From Alphaproteobacteria bacterium (GTDB taxonomy: Bacteria; Pseudomonadota; Alphaproteobacteria; Puniceispirillales; Puniceispirillaceae), in contig JAAXKA010000057.1 of the NCBI GenBank assembly GCA_012269555.1, forward strand, positions 1 through 37,116: a stretch of DNA of 37,116 bases, read 5' to 3'. Made by a program: the position numbers and the translations under genes. Of the stretch, positions 28,340 through 37,116 are shown in pieces (position 1 is the first letter of the stretch; each line of letters starts with the position of its first letter). The notes beneath the pieces are model-generated. The model was not told the origin of the DNA, ran no database searches, and worked only from the letters and a program-made list of their open reading frames with translations.

Positions 28340-29054
28340 ATTTCTTTATTTTTAGATTTAATATAGTTGCTAAACATGTTCCTATAATGTTGGATAAATT
28401 GGAAAATATTGCGTCTGTATTGCCAAGTTGAAAACTATTTTTGTCTCGTCCAGCTAATAAAAGTACCGACCCTGATATTTGGGCAGGAAGGTTTTCTGGT
28501 AAGGAAATGACAGCTATAGACGCCTTGGGGTTGGAGAATAAGGTTAAACCCAATTCAGGTGGTGGCCCAAGATAAACAGACTTAGCTTCTTTTATTTTTT
28601 GAATTTGCTCAGCAGGTAGCACAAGAAAACCATATTCTTCAGCATCCTTGATGGCAAATTCTTTTGGCATTAGAAGCCTCGCACCTGCAAGCTCAAGAAT
28701 CAAAGGTAATTTTTCATCTACTATATCTGAAAACTGTTTTAAATTTCTGATACGTATAAAAGCAATTGCAACGTTAAGTAATTGTTGCCATTTTTTTGTA
28801 TTATCTTCTACACCATCAATTAATGCCAAATTTTTTTCTGAAAGTATGCGCGCCTCTTCCCTCGCGCGTTTTGCAATTTCTCCAGTAACGTCGATTATAT
28901 TGCTGTCTATTTTTTGGTCGTAGAATTTTGCAGTTTTATTTGATTTTTCTTTTGAAAGAGTTTTGACTTGTGCATTAAGATATGTCTTCAAATAATCTGG
29001 ATTATTATCAAGAAATACAGATACTAATTTTTCATCAATTATCTCATTGCTCAT
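28320..29054 (-). CDS. DUF484 family protein
   Basis: GAF-like DUF484 protein of unknown biochemical role, usually found next to xerC. From ATG 29054 it has 244 residues: an N-terminal IIDEKLVSVFLDNNPDYLKTYLN block, a coiled-coil stretch at about 40-75, and a C-terminal GAF-like domain ending in SVLLLAGRDKNSFQLGNTDAIFSNLSNIIG. AAAAGGG lies 7 nt upstream of this ATG; an in-frame extension to 29117 would overlap the transaldolase end and is unlikely. The family assignment rests on context and the FLxxNPDFL motif. Confidence 0.82.
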   Translation of the reverse strand: MSNEIIDEKLVSVFLDNNPDYLKTYLNAQVKTLSKEKSNKTAKFYDQKIDSNIIDVTGEIAKRAREEARILSEKNLALIDGVEDNTKKWQQLLNVAIAFIRIRNLKQFSDIVDEKLPLILELAGARLLMPKEFAIKDAEEYGFLVLPAEQIQKIKEAKSVYLGPPPELGLTLFSNPKASIAVISLPENLPAQISGSVLLLAGRDKNSFQLGNTDAIFSNLSNIIGTCLATILNLKIKKYDNDLL

Positions 29055-29086
29055 ACCAGAGCCCTTTTGGTTGCTATTCTTAGACT

Positions 29087-29740
29087 TTATAAAATTGACT
29101 GACCTGTTGACTTCCAATCAGCTAAGAAATCAGCTAATCCCTTATCCGTTAGAGGATGCTTGTACATTTGAAGCATAATTTTCGGAGGAATTGTAGCAAC
29201 ATCAGCTCCCACTAAAGCAGCATCAACCACATGTTGAACACCTCTAACTGAAGCCACCAAAATTTCAGTTGGATAATTATAATTAGAATAAACCTCTGCA
29301 ATTTCACTTATAAGGTTCATTCCATCAGACCCAATATCATCTAACCTTCCAACAAAAGGAGAAATAAAGCTTGCTCCGGCTTTTGCAGCTAGTAAGGCTT
29401 GCGCTGTTGAAAAACATAACGTTACATTTACTAAAATATTTTGATTGCGTAAGCTAGCACATGCTTTTAAGCCATCTGGTGTTAACGGAAGTTTTACTGT
29501 TACGTTACTTGCAATTTCAGCCAGCCTTTTTCCTTCATCCATCATTCCATGATAGTCTGTCGCAGTAACCTCAGCACTGACAGGACCAGAGATAATACCA
29601 CAAATCTCTTCAATGGCTTCAATAATATTGCGTCCAGATTTGGCAATCAAAGAGGGGTTAGTTGTAATCCCATCAACTAGACCTGTTTGATTGAGTTCTG
29701 AAATTTCGTTAATATCAGCAGTATCCAAGAATAATTTCAT
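29087..29740 (-). CDS. Transaldolase, short type (fructose-6-phosphate aldolase-like)
   Basis: Class I aldolase-fold enzyme of the pentose phosphate pathway. The 217-residue length and [13 protein letters not shown]...[15 protein letters not shown] match the short TalC/FSA group. The Schiff-base lysine is Lys83 in [13 protein letters not shown]. Other landmarks are [29 protein letters not shown] and [12 protein letters not shown]. Sequence alone cannot separate true transaldolase from fructose-6-phosphate aldolase, so no symbol is given. It is first of the minus-strand group with DUF484 and xerC and divergent from priA. Confidence 0.9.
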   Translation of the reverse strand: MKLFLDTADINEISELNQTGLVDGITTNPSLIAKSGRNIIEAIEEICGIISGPVSAEVTATDYHGMMDEGKRLAEIASNVTVKLPLTPDGLKACASLRNQNILVNVTLCFSTAQALLAAKAGASFISPFVGRLDDIGSDGMNLISEIAEVYSNYNYPTEILVASVRGVQHVVDAALVGADVATIPPKIMLQMYKHPLTDKGLADFLADWKSTGQSIL

Positions 29741-29808
29741 GACGGGTCCCTGATTGGTTAATTTTTGTGAGGTAGATTTTGCAGTCTTTTTATGTTTAGT
29801 CTACAGTT

Positions 29809-29830
29809 TTGTTGCGTGTGCTTGCAACAA
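29809..29830. promoter_or_regulatory. 7-bp-arm palindrome between transaldolase and priA
   Basis: TTGTTGC (29809-29815) and GCAACAA (29824-29830) are perfect arms with an 8-bp centre, in the 110-bp divergent gap and 20 bp before the priA ATG. With no T-run on either strand, an operator or 5'-UTR hairpin is more likely than a terminator. Confidence 0.4.
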
Positions 29831-29850
29831 TAAATCTATGACGGTTTGAA

Positions 29851-32112
29851 ATGGCTTATTTACGAGATAATCTAGTTAAAAAAAATGACCCACTTTTTTT
29901 GATAGCCAAAGTAAGAGTATCTGTCCCGATATCTTCACAAAATTTTCAAAATGGAAAAAGTGAATTTGATTATCTTGTAAGTAAAGGCACACAGATTCAA
30001 ATTGGCAATATTGTTGAAGTATCTTTCAGAAATCGGACTATATGGGGAGTGGTATACAGTCTTGAATATGAGACTAGAATTAAGCATTCAAAATTAAAAC
30101 AAATTTTGTCCATCAGTGGCGTGTCTCCAATTAAACTATGTAATCTTGAATTTTTAGAGAAAGTAAGTGAATGGACAATGGCACCATTTGGACAAGTGCT
30201 TCGTGCGCTGCTATCTGCACCAAATGCATATAAGGATGAAACCCCAATATTTTATTATAGTCTATCCTCAGCAGCTCAATTTGAAATGGAGAAATTATCT
30301 AAAGCAAGAAAAAAGGTTATTAATTGGTGCATGCAAAAGCCACCCGTTTCAATTAATACCCTTTGTAAGGAGATAGGAGTAAGTAGAAATACTATAAATT
30401 CGATGTTTCAGGAAGGGCAGCTCGAGAGGGTACAAAATTCTTTAAAACCAAAAGAAGATACGCAAACCATTCTTAAACATCTAAAAACAGCTATTGGTGC
30501 AGCAAGCAAATTAAATCTCAGCACCGAGCAACAGCAAGCGGCCGACCAAATCATTGTGCATGAAAATAAATTTAATATTGTGCTACTTGATGGTGTTACA
30601 GGTTCTGGTAAAACGGAAGTTTATTTTGAATTAGTAAAAAGGCAGATATTATCTGGCAACCAATGCTTAATTTTATTACCTGAAATTGCTCTCACCGCAG
30701 GTTGGGTTGATAGATTTAATAGATGGTTTGGGTTTACTCCATATATTTGGCATTCCGGTATTACAGCGAGCAAAAAAAAGATTATATGGCGCGATATAAA
30801 CGAGGGATATCCAGGGGTAGTGGTTGGTGCACGTTCAGCCTTATTTCTTCCGTTTAGCAGTTTGAGTGTAATTGTGGTCGATGAAGAACATGATGTGGGT
30901 TATAAGCAAGAAGAACAAGTAATTTACAATGCTAGGGATATGGCTATTCTTCGTGCTAAACTTGCTGAATGCAACATTATTCTTGCAAGCGCAACCCCTT
31001 CTCTAGAAAGCTGGACAAACATGTTATCTGGGCGTTACCAACACATAACGCTTACAAACAGATATGGTCTCGCTACTATGCCAGACATTCAAACGATTGA
31101 TTTAACTAAAAATAAACCTTTGTTCGGCAAATGGATAAGTGAGCCTCTAATTTCAAATATAAAGGAAAAGTTAAATTCGAAACAACAGGTATTGTTATAT
31201 TTAAATCGTAGGGGGTATGCACCAATTAGCGTTTGCAATGGGTGTGGCATGAAGCAAAGTTGCCATCAATGCGATAGCTTACTTGTTACACATAGACTTA
31301 GCAATTTGCTGCGTTGTCATCAGTGTGGAGTTGCTCGTCCATTTGAAAATAAGTGTCAGTCTTGCGGGCAAACAGACACTATTCAGCTAGTAGGTCCAGG
31401 TGTTGAGCGTTTGGCTGAGGAGGTGTATGAGCTTTTTCCAGATGCAAGAGTAACAATTCTCTCAAGTGATACGCTTTCCAACCCTAAGCAAATAGAGCCC
31501 ACGATTCAATCTATTGAGAAGGGAGAAGTTGACATTATTATTGGGACTCAAATGGTTTCAAAAGGGCATCATTTTCCAAAATTAACTTGTGTTGCTGTAA
31601 TTGACGGTGACTTTGGATTATCTGGGGGTGATTTGCGTGCCGGAGAAAGAACATTTCAGATGTTAACACAAGTCGCTGGAAGGTCCGGACGAGAAAACCA
31701 AAGAGGGACAGTTTTTATTCAAACGTCAGAGCCATTTCACCCAGTTTTGCAAGCTTTGAAAACACAAAAAAGAGATAACTATTTTAAATTAGAATTAGAG
31801 ATGCGGGATTCTGCAAATATGCCCCCTTACAGAAGGCTTGCTGCAATAATCTACTCGAGTATAGATGAAACTGCTATCACAACCTATGTTAAAAAATTGG
31901 CTAATCTAAAACCACAATTTGAAGATGTATATATTCATGGGCCTGCACCTGCGCCAATTTATAAAATAAAGGGACGACATCGATTTAGATTTTTAGTAAA
32001 TGCTCCAAAAAAAGTGAATATGCAGAAAATCATTCATGGTTGGCATTCAAGTCTAGTAATGCCAGCTATAATTAGAAGGCAAATTGATATAGATCCCTAT
32101 AATTTTATGTAG
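29851..32112 (+). CDS. priA: Primosomal protein N' (replication restart helicase PriA)
   Basis: 3'-5' DNA helicase that reloads the replisome at stalled forks. The 753-residue protein has an N-terminal DNA-binding domain, Walker A GVTGSGKT (248-255), DEEH at 344-347 and a helicase C domain (IIGTQMVSKGHHFPKLT, QVAGRSGR). Between these lies a zinc region with four Cys pairs (CNGCGMKQSCHQC, CHQCG, CQSCG). ATG 29851 has no ribosome site. The stop is 157 bp before atpH. Confidence 0.96.
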   Translation: MAYLRDNLVKKNDPLFLIAKVRVSVPISSQNFQNGKSEFDYLVSKGTQIQIGNIVEVSFRNRTIWGVVYSLEYETRIKHSKLKQILSISGVSPIKLCNLEFLEKVSEWTMAPFGQVLRALLSAPNAYKDETPIFYYSLSSAAQFEMEKLSKARKKVINWCMQKPPVSINTLCKEIGVSRNTINSMFQEGQLERVQNSLKPKEDTQTILKHLKTAIGAASKLNLSTEQQQAADQIIVHENKFNIVLLDGVTGSGKTEVYFELVKRQILSGNQCLILLPEIALTAGWVDRFNRWFGFTPYIWHSGITASKKKIIWRDINEGYPGVVVGARSALFLPFSSLSVIVVDEEHDVGYKQEEQVIYNARDMAILRAKLAECNIILASATPSLESWTNMLSGRYQHITLTNRYGLATMPDIQTIDLTKNKPLFGKWISEPLISNIKEKLNSKQQVLLYLNRRGYAPISVCNGCGMKQSCHQCDSLLVTHRLSNLLRCHQCGVARPFENKCQSCGQTDTIQLVGPGVERLAEEVYELFPDARVTILSSDTLSNPKQIEPTIQSIEKGEVDIIIGTQMVSKGHHFPKLTCVAVIDGDFGLSGGDLRAGERTFQMLTQVAGRSGRENQRGTVFIQTSEPFHPVLQALKTQKRDNYFKLELEMRDSANMPPYRRLAAIIYSSIDETAITTYVKKLANLKPQFEDVYIHGPAPAPIYKIKGRHRFRFLVNAPKKVNMQKIIHGWHSSLVMPAIIRRQIDIDPYNFM

Positions 32113-32213
32113 TTATGCTGGGAATAAAAAAATAGTAAATTTTTAGTGTTAATATAGACACAAATACTTGCCTTTACTGTGGTCGTATGATAGCTCACTA
32201 TGATGAGATTGTT

Positions 32214-32223
32214 GAACATGTTC
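32214..32223. promoter_or_regulatory. 10-bp palindrome upstream of the atp operon
   Basis: GAACATGTTC is a perfect palindrome 46 bp before the atpH start, in the 157-bp gap after priA. A TTGAAC overlapping it could act as -35, but no convincing -10 follows. The rest of the gap holds no ORF, tRNA or clear terminator. Confidence 0.25.
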
Positions 32224-32269
32224 GTGACACCTAATAGATGTCTCGTTCGAGGTTAAAAAGGGTTGTAAT

Positions 32270-32824
32270 GTGAGTACTATAACAGCAGGTTTGGCTGGCA
32301 GATATGCAACAGCTTTGTACCAGTTAGCTATTGAGTCCAAGCAGGTTGATAGTATTTTACAAGACCTTAATTCCTTTAAAGGATTAATTGACGGTAACCA
32401 AGATCTACAAAAATTAATTTATTCCCCAGTGTTTGGAGCAGACGAAAAATCAGCATCAGTAACCAAAATACTGCAGCAAGCTGACGCAAATAGGTTAGTT
32501 GTGCAATTTGTTGGAACAATTGCTAAAAACGGTCGTTTGTTTGCAATCTCATCCATCATTTCTGCGTTTAATAAGGAAGTTGATAAAAGGCGCGGAAAAG
32601 TGTTAGCTGAGGTTGTGTCAGCTGTGCCGCTCAACGATGCGCGTCAGGCCCAAATTCAGAAATCGATTACATCTATTGCAGGAGCCAAAGATGTGTCGCT
32701 CGTCATGCGGGTTGACCCATCTTTGATTGGTGGTCTTGTAATTCGTATCGGATCTCGTATGATCGATACATCACTTAAAACTAAACTGAACAGGCTAGAA
32801 ACGGCCATGAAGGGTGTTACATAA
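32270..32824 (+). CDS. atpH: ATP synthase F1 delta subunit
   Basis: Stalk subunit tying F1 to the peripheral b stalk (OSCP family). In 184 residues: [14 protein letters not shown] at the N-terminus, then [15 protein letters not shown] and [28 protein letters not shown]. The start is GTG 32270, with AAAAAGGG 7 nt upstream. Its stop overlaps the atpA ATG by one base, so the two are probably translationally coupled. The F0 genes are not in the window, as expected in Alphaproteobacteria, where F0 and F1 are separate operons. Confidence 0.95.
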   Translation: MSTITAGLAGRYATALYQLAIESKQVDSILQDLNSFKGLIDGNQDLQKLIYSPVFGADEKSASVTKILQQADANRLVVQFVGTIAKNGRLFAISSIISAFNKEVDKRRGKVLAEVVSAVPLNDARQAQIQKSITSIAGAKDVSLVMRVDPSLIGGLVIRIGSRMIDTSLKTKLNRLETAMKGVT

Positions 32825-34356
32825 TGGATATCCGAGCAGCTGAAATTTCAGCAATTTTAAAAGAGCAAATTACTAATTTTGGTAAGGAAGCAGAAGTAGC
32901 CGAAGTCGGCAGGGTATTGTCTGTTGGAGATGGTATTGCCCGTGTGTATGGGCTTGACCAGGTACAAGCTGGTGAACTAGTTGAATTCGACAATAATGTT
33001 AAGGGAATGGCACTTAATCTTGAAACGGATAATGTCGGAGTTGTGATTTTCGGCGATGACCGAGGTATTCAAGAAGGCGATGTTGTTAGGCGTACAGAAA
33101 CAATTGTTGATACGCCCATTGGAAAGGGCTTGTTGGGACGTGTTGTTGATGCTCTTGGAAACCCAATAGATGGCAAAGGTCCAATTAAAGATGTTAAGAG
33201 AGGTAGGGTTGAAGTTAAAGCTCCTGGTATTATGCCTCGGCAATCGGTGTTCGAGCCTATGCAAACGGGATTAAAGGCAATTGATAGTTTGATTCCAGTT
33301 GGGCGTGGTCAGCGCGAACTCATAATTGGAGATCGGCAGACCGGAAAAACATCCATTGCGTTGGATACATTTATCAACCAAAAATTTATTAATGGTTCAG
33401 CAAAAAAAGATAGTGATAAATTATTTTGTATTTATGTTGCAGTTGGTCAGAAGCGCTCTACGGTAGCGCAATTTGTGCGTGCATTAGAGGAAAATGGTGC
33501 GTTAGAATATTCAATAGTAGTGGCTGCCACTGCATCAGAGCCTGCTCCTATGCAATTTTTAGCCCCATATACCGCAGCAGCAATGGGGGAATATTTTAGA
33601 GATAATGGTATGCACTCTCTTGTTGTTTATGATGATCTATCTAAGCAGGCAGTCGCTTATCGCCAGATGAGTTTATTGCTTCGTCGCCCACCTGGACGTG
33701 AAGCTTATCCAGGAGATGTTTTTTATCTCCACTCTCGTTTGTTAGAGCGGGCAGCTAAGCTAAATGAAGCAAATGGGTCTGGTTCAATGACAGCATTACC
33801 AATCATAGAAACGCAGGCAGGAGATGTTTCTGCTTACATTCCAACAAACGTAATTTCAATTACTGATGGGCAGATATTCCTTGAGACTGATTTATTTTAC
33901 AAAGGTATTCGACCAGCTGTGAATGTTGGTTTGTCTGTATCACGCGTTGGTTCTTCGGCTCAGATAAAAGCTATGAAACAAGTTGCGGGCTCTATCAAAT
34001 TAGAACTAGCCCAATATCGTGAAATGGCAGCCTTTGCCCAGTTTGCGTCTGATATGGACGCATCAACTCGTCAATTGCTTGAGCGTGGTGCGAGATTAAC
34101 AGAGCTGTTAAAACAACCGCAATATTCTCCAATGCCAGTCGAAGAGCAAGTTGTTGTGTTATTTGCTGGTGTAAATGGATATTTGGATAAAATTGCGCTC
34201 ACAGATATAGGAAGATTCGAAAGTGGATTGTTAGATGCTTTACGGGGTTCTGGAAAAGAAATTTTAGACAATATTCGCGCTGAGAATAAAATATCTGATG
34301 ATACTGAAAGTAAGTTGAAGGAAGCCGTTGAAACATTCACAAAGAGCTTTGCATAA
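32824..34356 (+). CDS. atpA: ATP synthase F1 alpha subunit
   Basis: Non-catalytic nucleotide-binding subunit of the F1 hexamer. In 510 residues: [14 protein letters not shown], Walker A GDRQTGKT (169-176), [44 protein letters not shown] and the C-terminal [18 protein letters not shown]. Start and length are standard. atpG follows after 40 bp. Confidence 0.98.
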   Translation: MDIRAAEISAILKEQITNFGKEAEVAEVGRVLSVGDGIARVYGLDQVQAGELVEFDNNVKGMALNLETDNVGVVIFGDDRGIQEGDVVRRTETIVDTPIGKGLLGRVVDALGNPIDGKGPIKDVKRGRVEVKAPGIMPRQSVFEPMQTGLKAIDSLIPVGRGQRELIIGDRQTGKTSIALDTFINQKFINGSAKKDSDKLFCIYVAVGQKRSTVAQFVRALEENGALEYSIVVAATASEPAPMQFLAPYTAAAMGEYFRDNGMHSLVVYDDLSKQAVAYRQMSLLLRRPPGREAYPGDVFYLHSRLLERAAKLNEANGSGSMTALPIIETQAGDVSAYIPTNVISITDGQIFLETDLFYKGIRPAVNVGLSVSRVGSSAQIKAMKQVAGSIKLELAQYREMAAFAQFASDMDASTRQLLERGARLTELLKQPQYSPMPVEEQVVVLFAGVNGYLDKIALTDIGRFESGLLDALRGSGKEILDNIRAENKISDDTESKLKEAVETFTKSFA

Positions 34357-34396
34357 TTTAACTTTAAATAGTTTTAAGTAAAAGGATAATTGGCAT

Positions 34397-35269
34397 ATGG
34401 CCAATCTAAAAGATCTAAAAACGCGAATTAATAGCGTAAAATCTACTCAGAAGATCACTTCTGCTATGAAAATGGTCGCGGCTGCAAAACTACGGCGTGC
34501 GCAAGAAGTTGCTGAGGCAGGGCGGCCATATAGTTCTCGAATGCAGCAAGTGATTTCAGGACTCGCTGCTAATGCAAATAAGTCAAATGCGCCTGAACTA
34601 CTTGTTGGTAGGGAAGATGTAAAAACACATTTATTGATAGTTGTATCAGCAGATAAAGGCCTATGTGGTGGCTTTAATGGTTCAATAGCAAGGCAAACAA
34701 GACAAGAGATCAATAGACTTGAAAATGAAGGTAAATCTGTTCTTGTTTATATGGTTGGTAAAAAAGCAGCAGATAACTTAGGACGCGAAATTTTAAATAA
34801 AACATTTGAACGTATTGAAAATCTTCAAGGTAGTAATGTTGATTACAATAAAGTTAAAGGTGTTGCGGAAAAGATATTATTAGGTTTTGCTGATAATCAG
34901 TTTGACCAGGTGTCAATAATATATAATCAGTTTGTGAATGCTATTACTCAAAACGTTGTTGTGGCGCCTTTAATTCCAGCAAATGTGGTTGGTGAGCAGG
35001 AGAATGAAAGTTTGGTAGTTTATGACTATGAGCCAGAACAAAATGAATTGTTAGAGTTGTTGCTACCTCGTAACATTACCACTCAAATTTTTAGCGCTTT
35101 GTTGGAGTCCTCAGCAGCCGAACTTGCTGCGAGGATGACAGCGATGGATAATGCAACTAGAAACGCAGGGGATATGATAGATAGCCTGACTTTGGTTTAT
35201 AACAGAACGCGGCAGGCGAATATTACAAAAGAATTGATAGAAATCATTTCGGGTGCAGAAGCACTATAA
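34397..35269 (+). CDS. atpG: ATP synthase F1 gamma subunit
   Basis: Rotor shaft of F1. The 290-residue protein starts with the conserved helix MANLKDLKTRINSVKSTQKITSAMKMVAAAKLRRAQ (signature at about 10-30) and ends AMDNATRNAGDMIDSLTLVYNRTRQANITKELIEIISGAEAL, the coiled-coil partner; SADKGLCGGFN lies near residue 85. AAAGGA is present upstream. Confidence 0.98.
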   Translation: MANLKDLKTRINSVKSTQKITSAMKMVAAAKLRRAQEVAEAGRPYSSRMQQVISGLAANANKSNAPELLVGREDVKTHLLIVVSADKGLCGGFNGSIARQTRQEINRLENEGKSVLVYMVGKKAADNLGREILNKTFERIENLQGSNVDYNKVKGVAEKILLGFADNQFDQVSIIYNQFVNAITQNVVVAPLIPANVVGEQENESLVVYDYEPEQNELLELLLPRNITTQIFSALLESSAAELAARMTAMDNATRNAGDMIDSLTLVYNRTRQANITKELIEIISGAEAL

Positions 35270-35275
35270 TTTTAA

Positions 35276-36727
<1,452 letters not shown>

Positions 36728-36752
36728 AGATCGTTTAGAGAAGATATAAATA

Positions 36753-37106
36753 ATGGCAGAATCGATAAATATTGAGATTGTAACCCCATTTGAGATGTTA
36801 TTTACCGACACTGCTGATATGGTTGTTGTTCCAGGGAGCGAGGGTGTTTTTGGAGTTTTGCCAAGACATGCAGCCACACTCGCTAATCTTCAACGGGGTG
36901 AGATAAATGTTTATAATAATGGTTCGATAACAAGAAGATTTTTTATAGATGGCGGCGTTGCTGATGTTTTGCCTGAACGAGTAATTATACTAGCTGAACG
37001 AGCTGTTGACCTTGACTCAGTTTCAATACAACAGCTGGAAGAACGAGCTGTTAACGCAACAGAATCAGAAGCATCATTTATTACGGCAGTCAAAAAAGCT
37101 ATTTAA
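36753..37106 (+). CDS. atpC: ATP synthase F1 epsilon subunit
   Basis: Rotor subunit with an N-terminal beta-sandwich (EIVTPFEMLFTDTADMVVVPGSEGVFGVLPRHA, then FFIDGGVADVLPERVIILAE) and a short helical tail. At 117 residues it is somewhat shorter than the usual 130-140, and the shortening falls in the regulatory C-terminal helices. The reading frame ends in TAA 10 bp before the window edge, so this is a true stop rather than a truncation by the edge. Confidence 0.95.
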   Translation: MAESINIEIVTPFEMLFTDTADMVVVPGSEGVFGVLPRHAATLANLQRGEINVYNNGSITRRFFIDGGVADVLPERVIILAERAVDLDSVSIQQLEERAVNATESEASFITAVKKAI

Positions 37107-37116
37107 TATTTCCATA

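Noticed and set aside
32200..32262. tRNA fragment suggested by GTTCGAG
   Set aside because: No T-stem flanks the motif and no acceptor or anticodon arm can be formed nearby.

Overview
This window looks like a chromosomal housekeeping segment from an AT-rich alphaproteobacterium (about 60% A+T by eye, not computed). The gene order supports this: dapF-mtaB-ftsY, then ffh-rpsP-rimM-trmD-rplS-leuCD-leuB-asd, then sdhCDAB-zapE-mdh-sucCD-sucAB-lpd, then xerC/DUF484/transaldolase facing priA, and an F1-only atpHAGDC operon. A free-living marine lineage such as SAR116 would fit, but this is inferred from gene order and composition, without any database match. I found no mobile elements, CRISPR arrays, phage genes, rRNA or tRNA. 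No stretch longer than about 215 bp lacks a gene; the longest is 4609-4821, upstream of ffh.

Layout. 156-1455: a small unrecognised winged-helix protein and exonuclease III (xth), which has an in-frame UGA at codon 6. 1519-4608: dapF, mtaB, ftsY. 4822-8574: ffh, rpsP (tail built from three identical 48-bp repeats), rimM, trmD (no standard start codon; AUA is the best candidate) and rplS. 8675-12960: leuC, leuD, leuB and asd. 12995-13786: pdxY on the minus strand. 13954-27379: sdhCDAB, zapE, mdh, sucCD, sucAB and lpd, which cover 2-oxoglutarate to fumarate and malate to oxaloacetate; fumarase is not in the window. 27413-29740 (minus): xerC, a DUF484 protein and a short transaldolase. 29851-32112: priA. 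32270-37106: atpHAGDC.

Functionally, the window combines protein targeting (FtsY and Ffh), ribosome and tRNA maturation (S16, RimM, TrmD, L19, MtaB), leucine and aspartate-family amino-acid synthesis, the lower TCA cycle feeding succinate dehydrogenase, and the catalytic head of ATP synthase. I see no novel multi-gene system. The points worth a second look are two apparent G-to-A lesions at critical codons (xth codon 6 TGG to TGA; trmD start ATG to ATA), the perfect rpsP repeat, a promoter pattern shared by ffh and rplS, and several sharp palindromes in promoter regions (xth, sucA, mdh, priA, atpH). UGA is a normal stop here (xth itself, leuD, mdh) and TGG encodes Trp throughout, so the xth lesion is not genetic-code reassignment.
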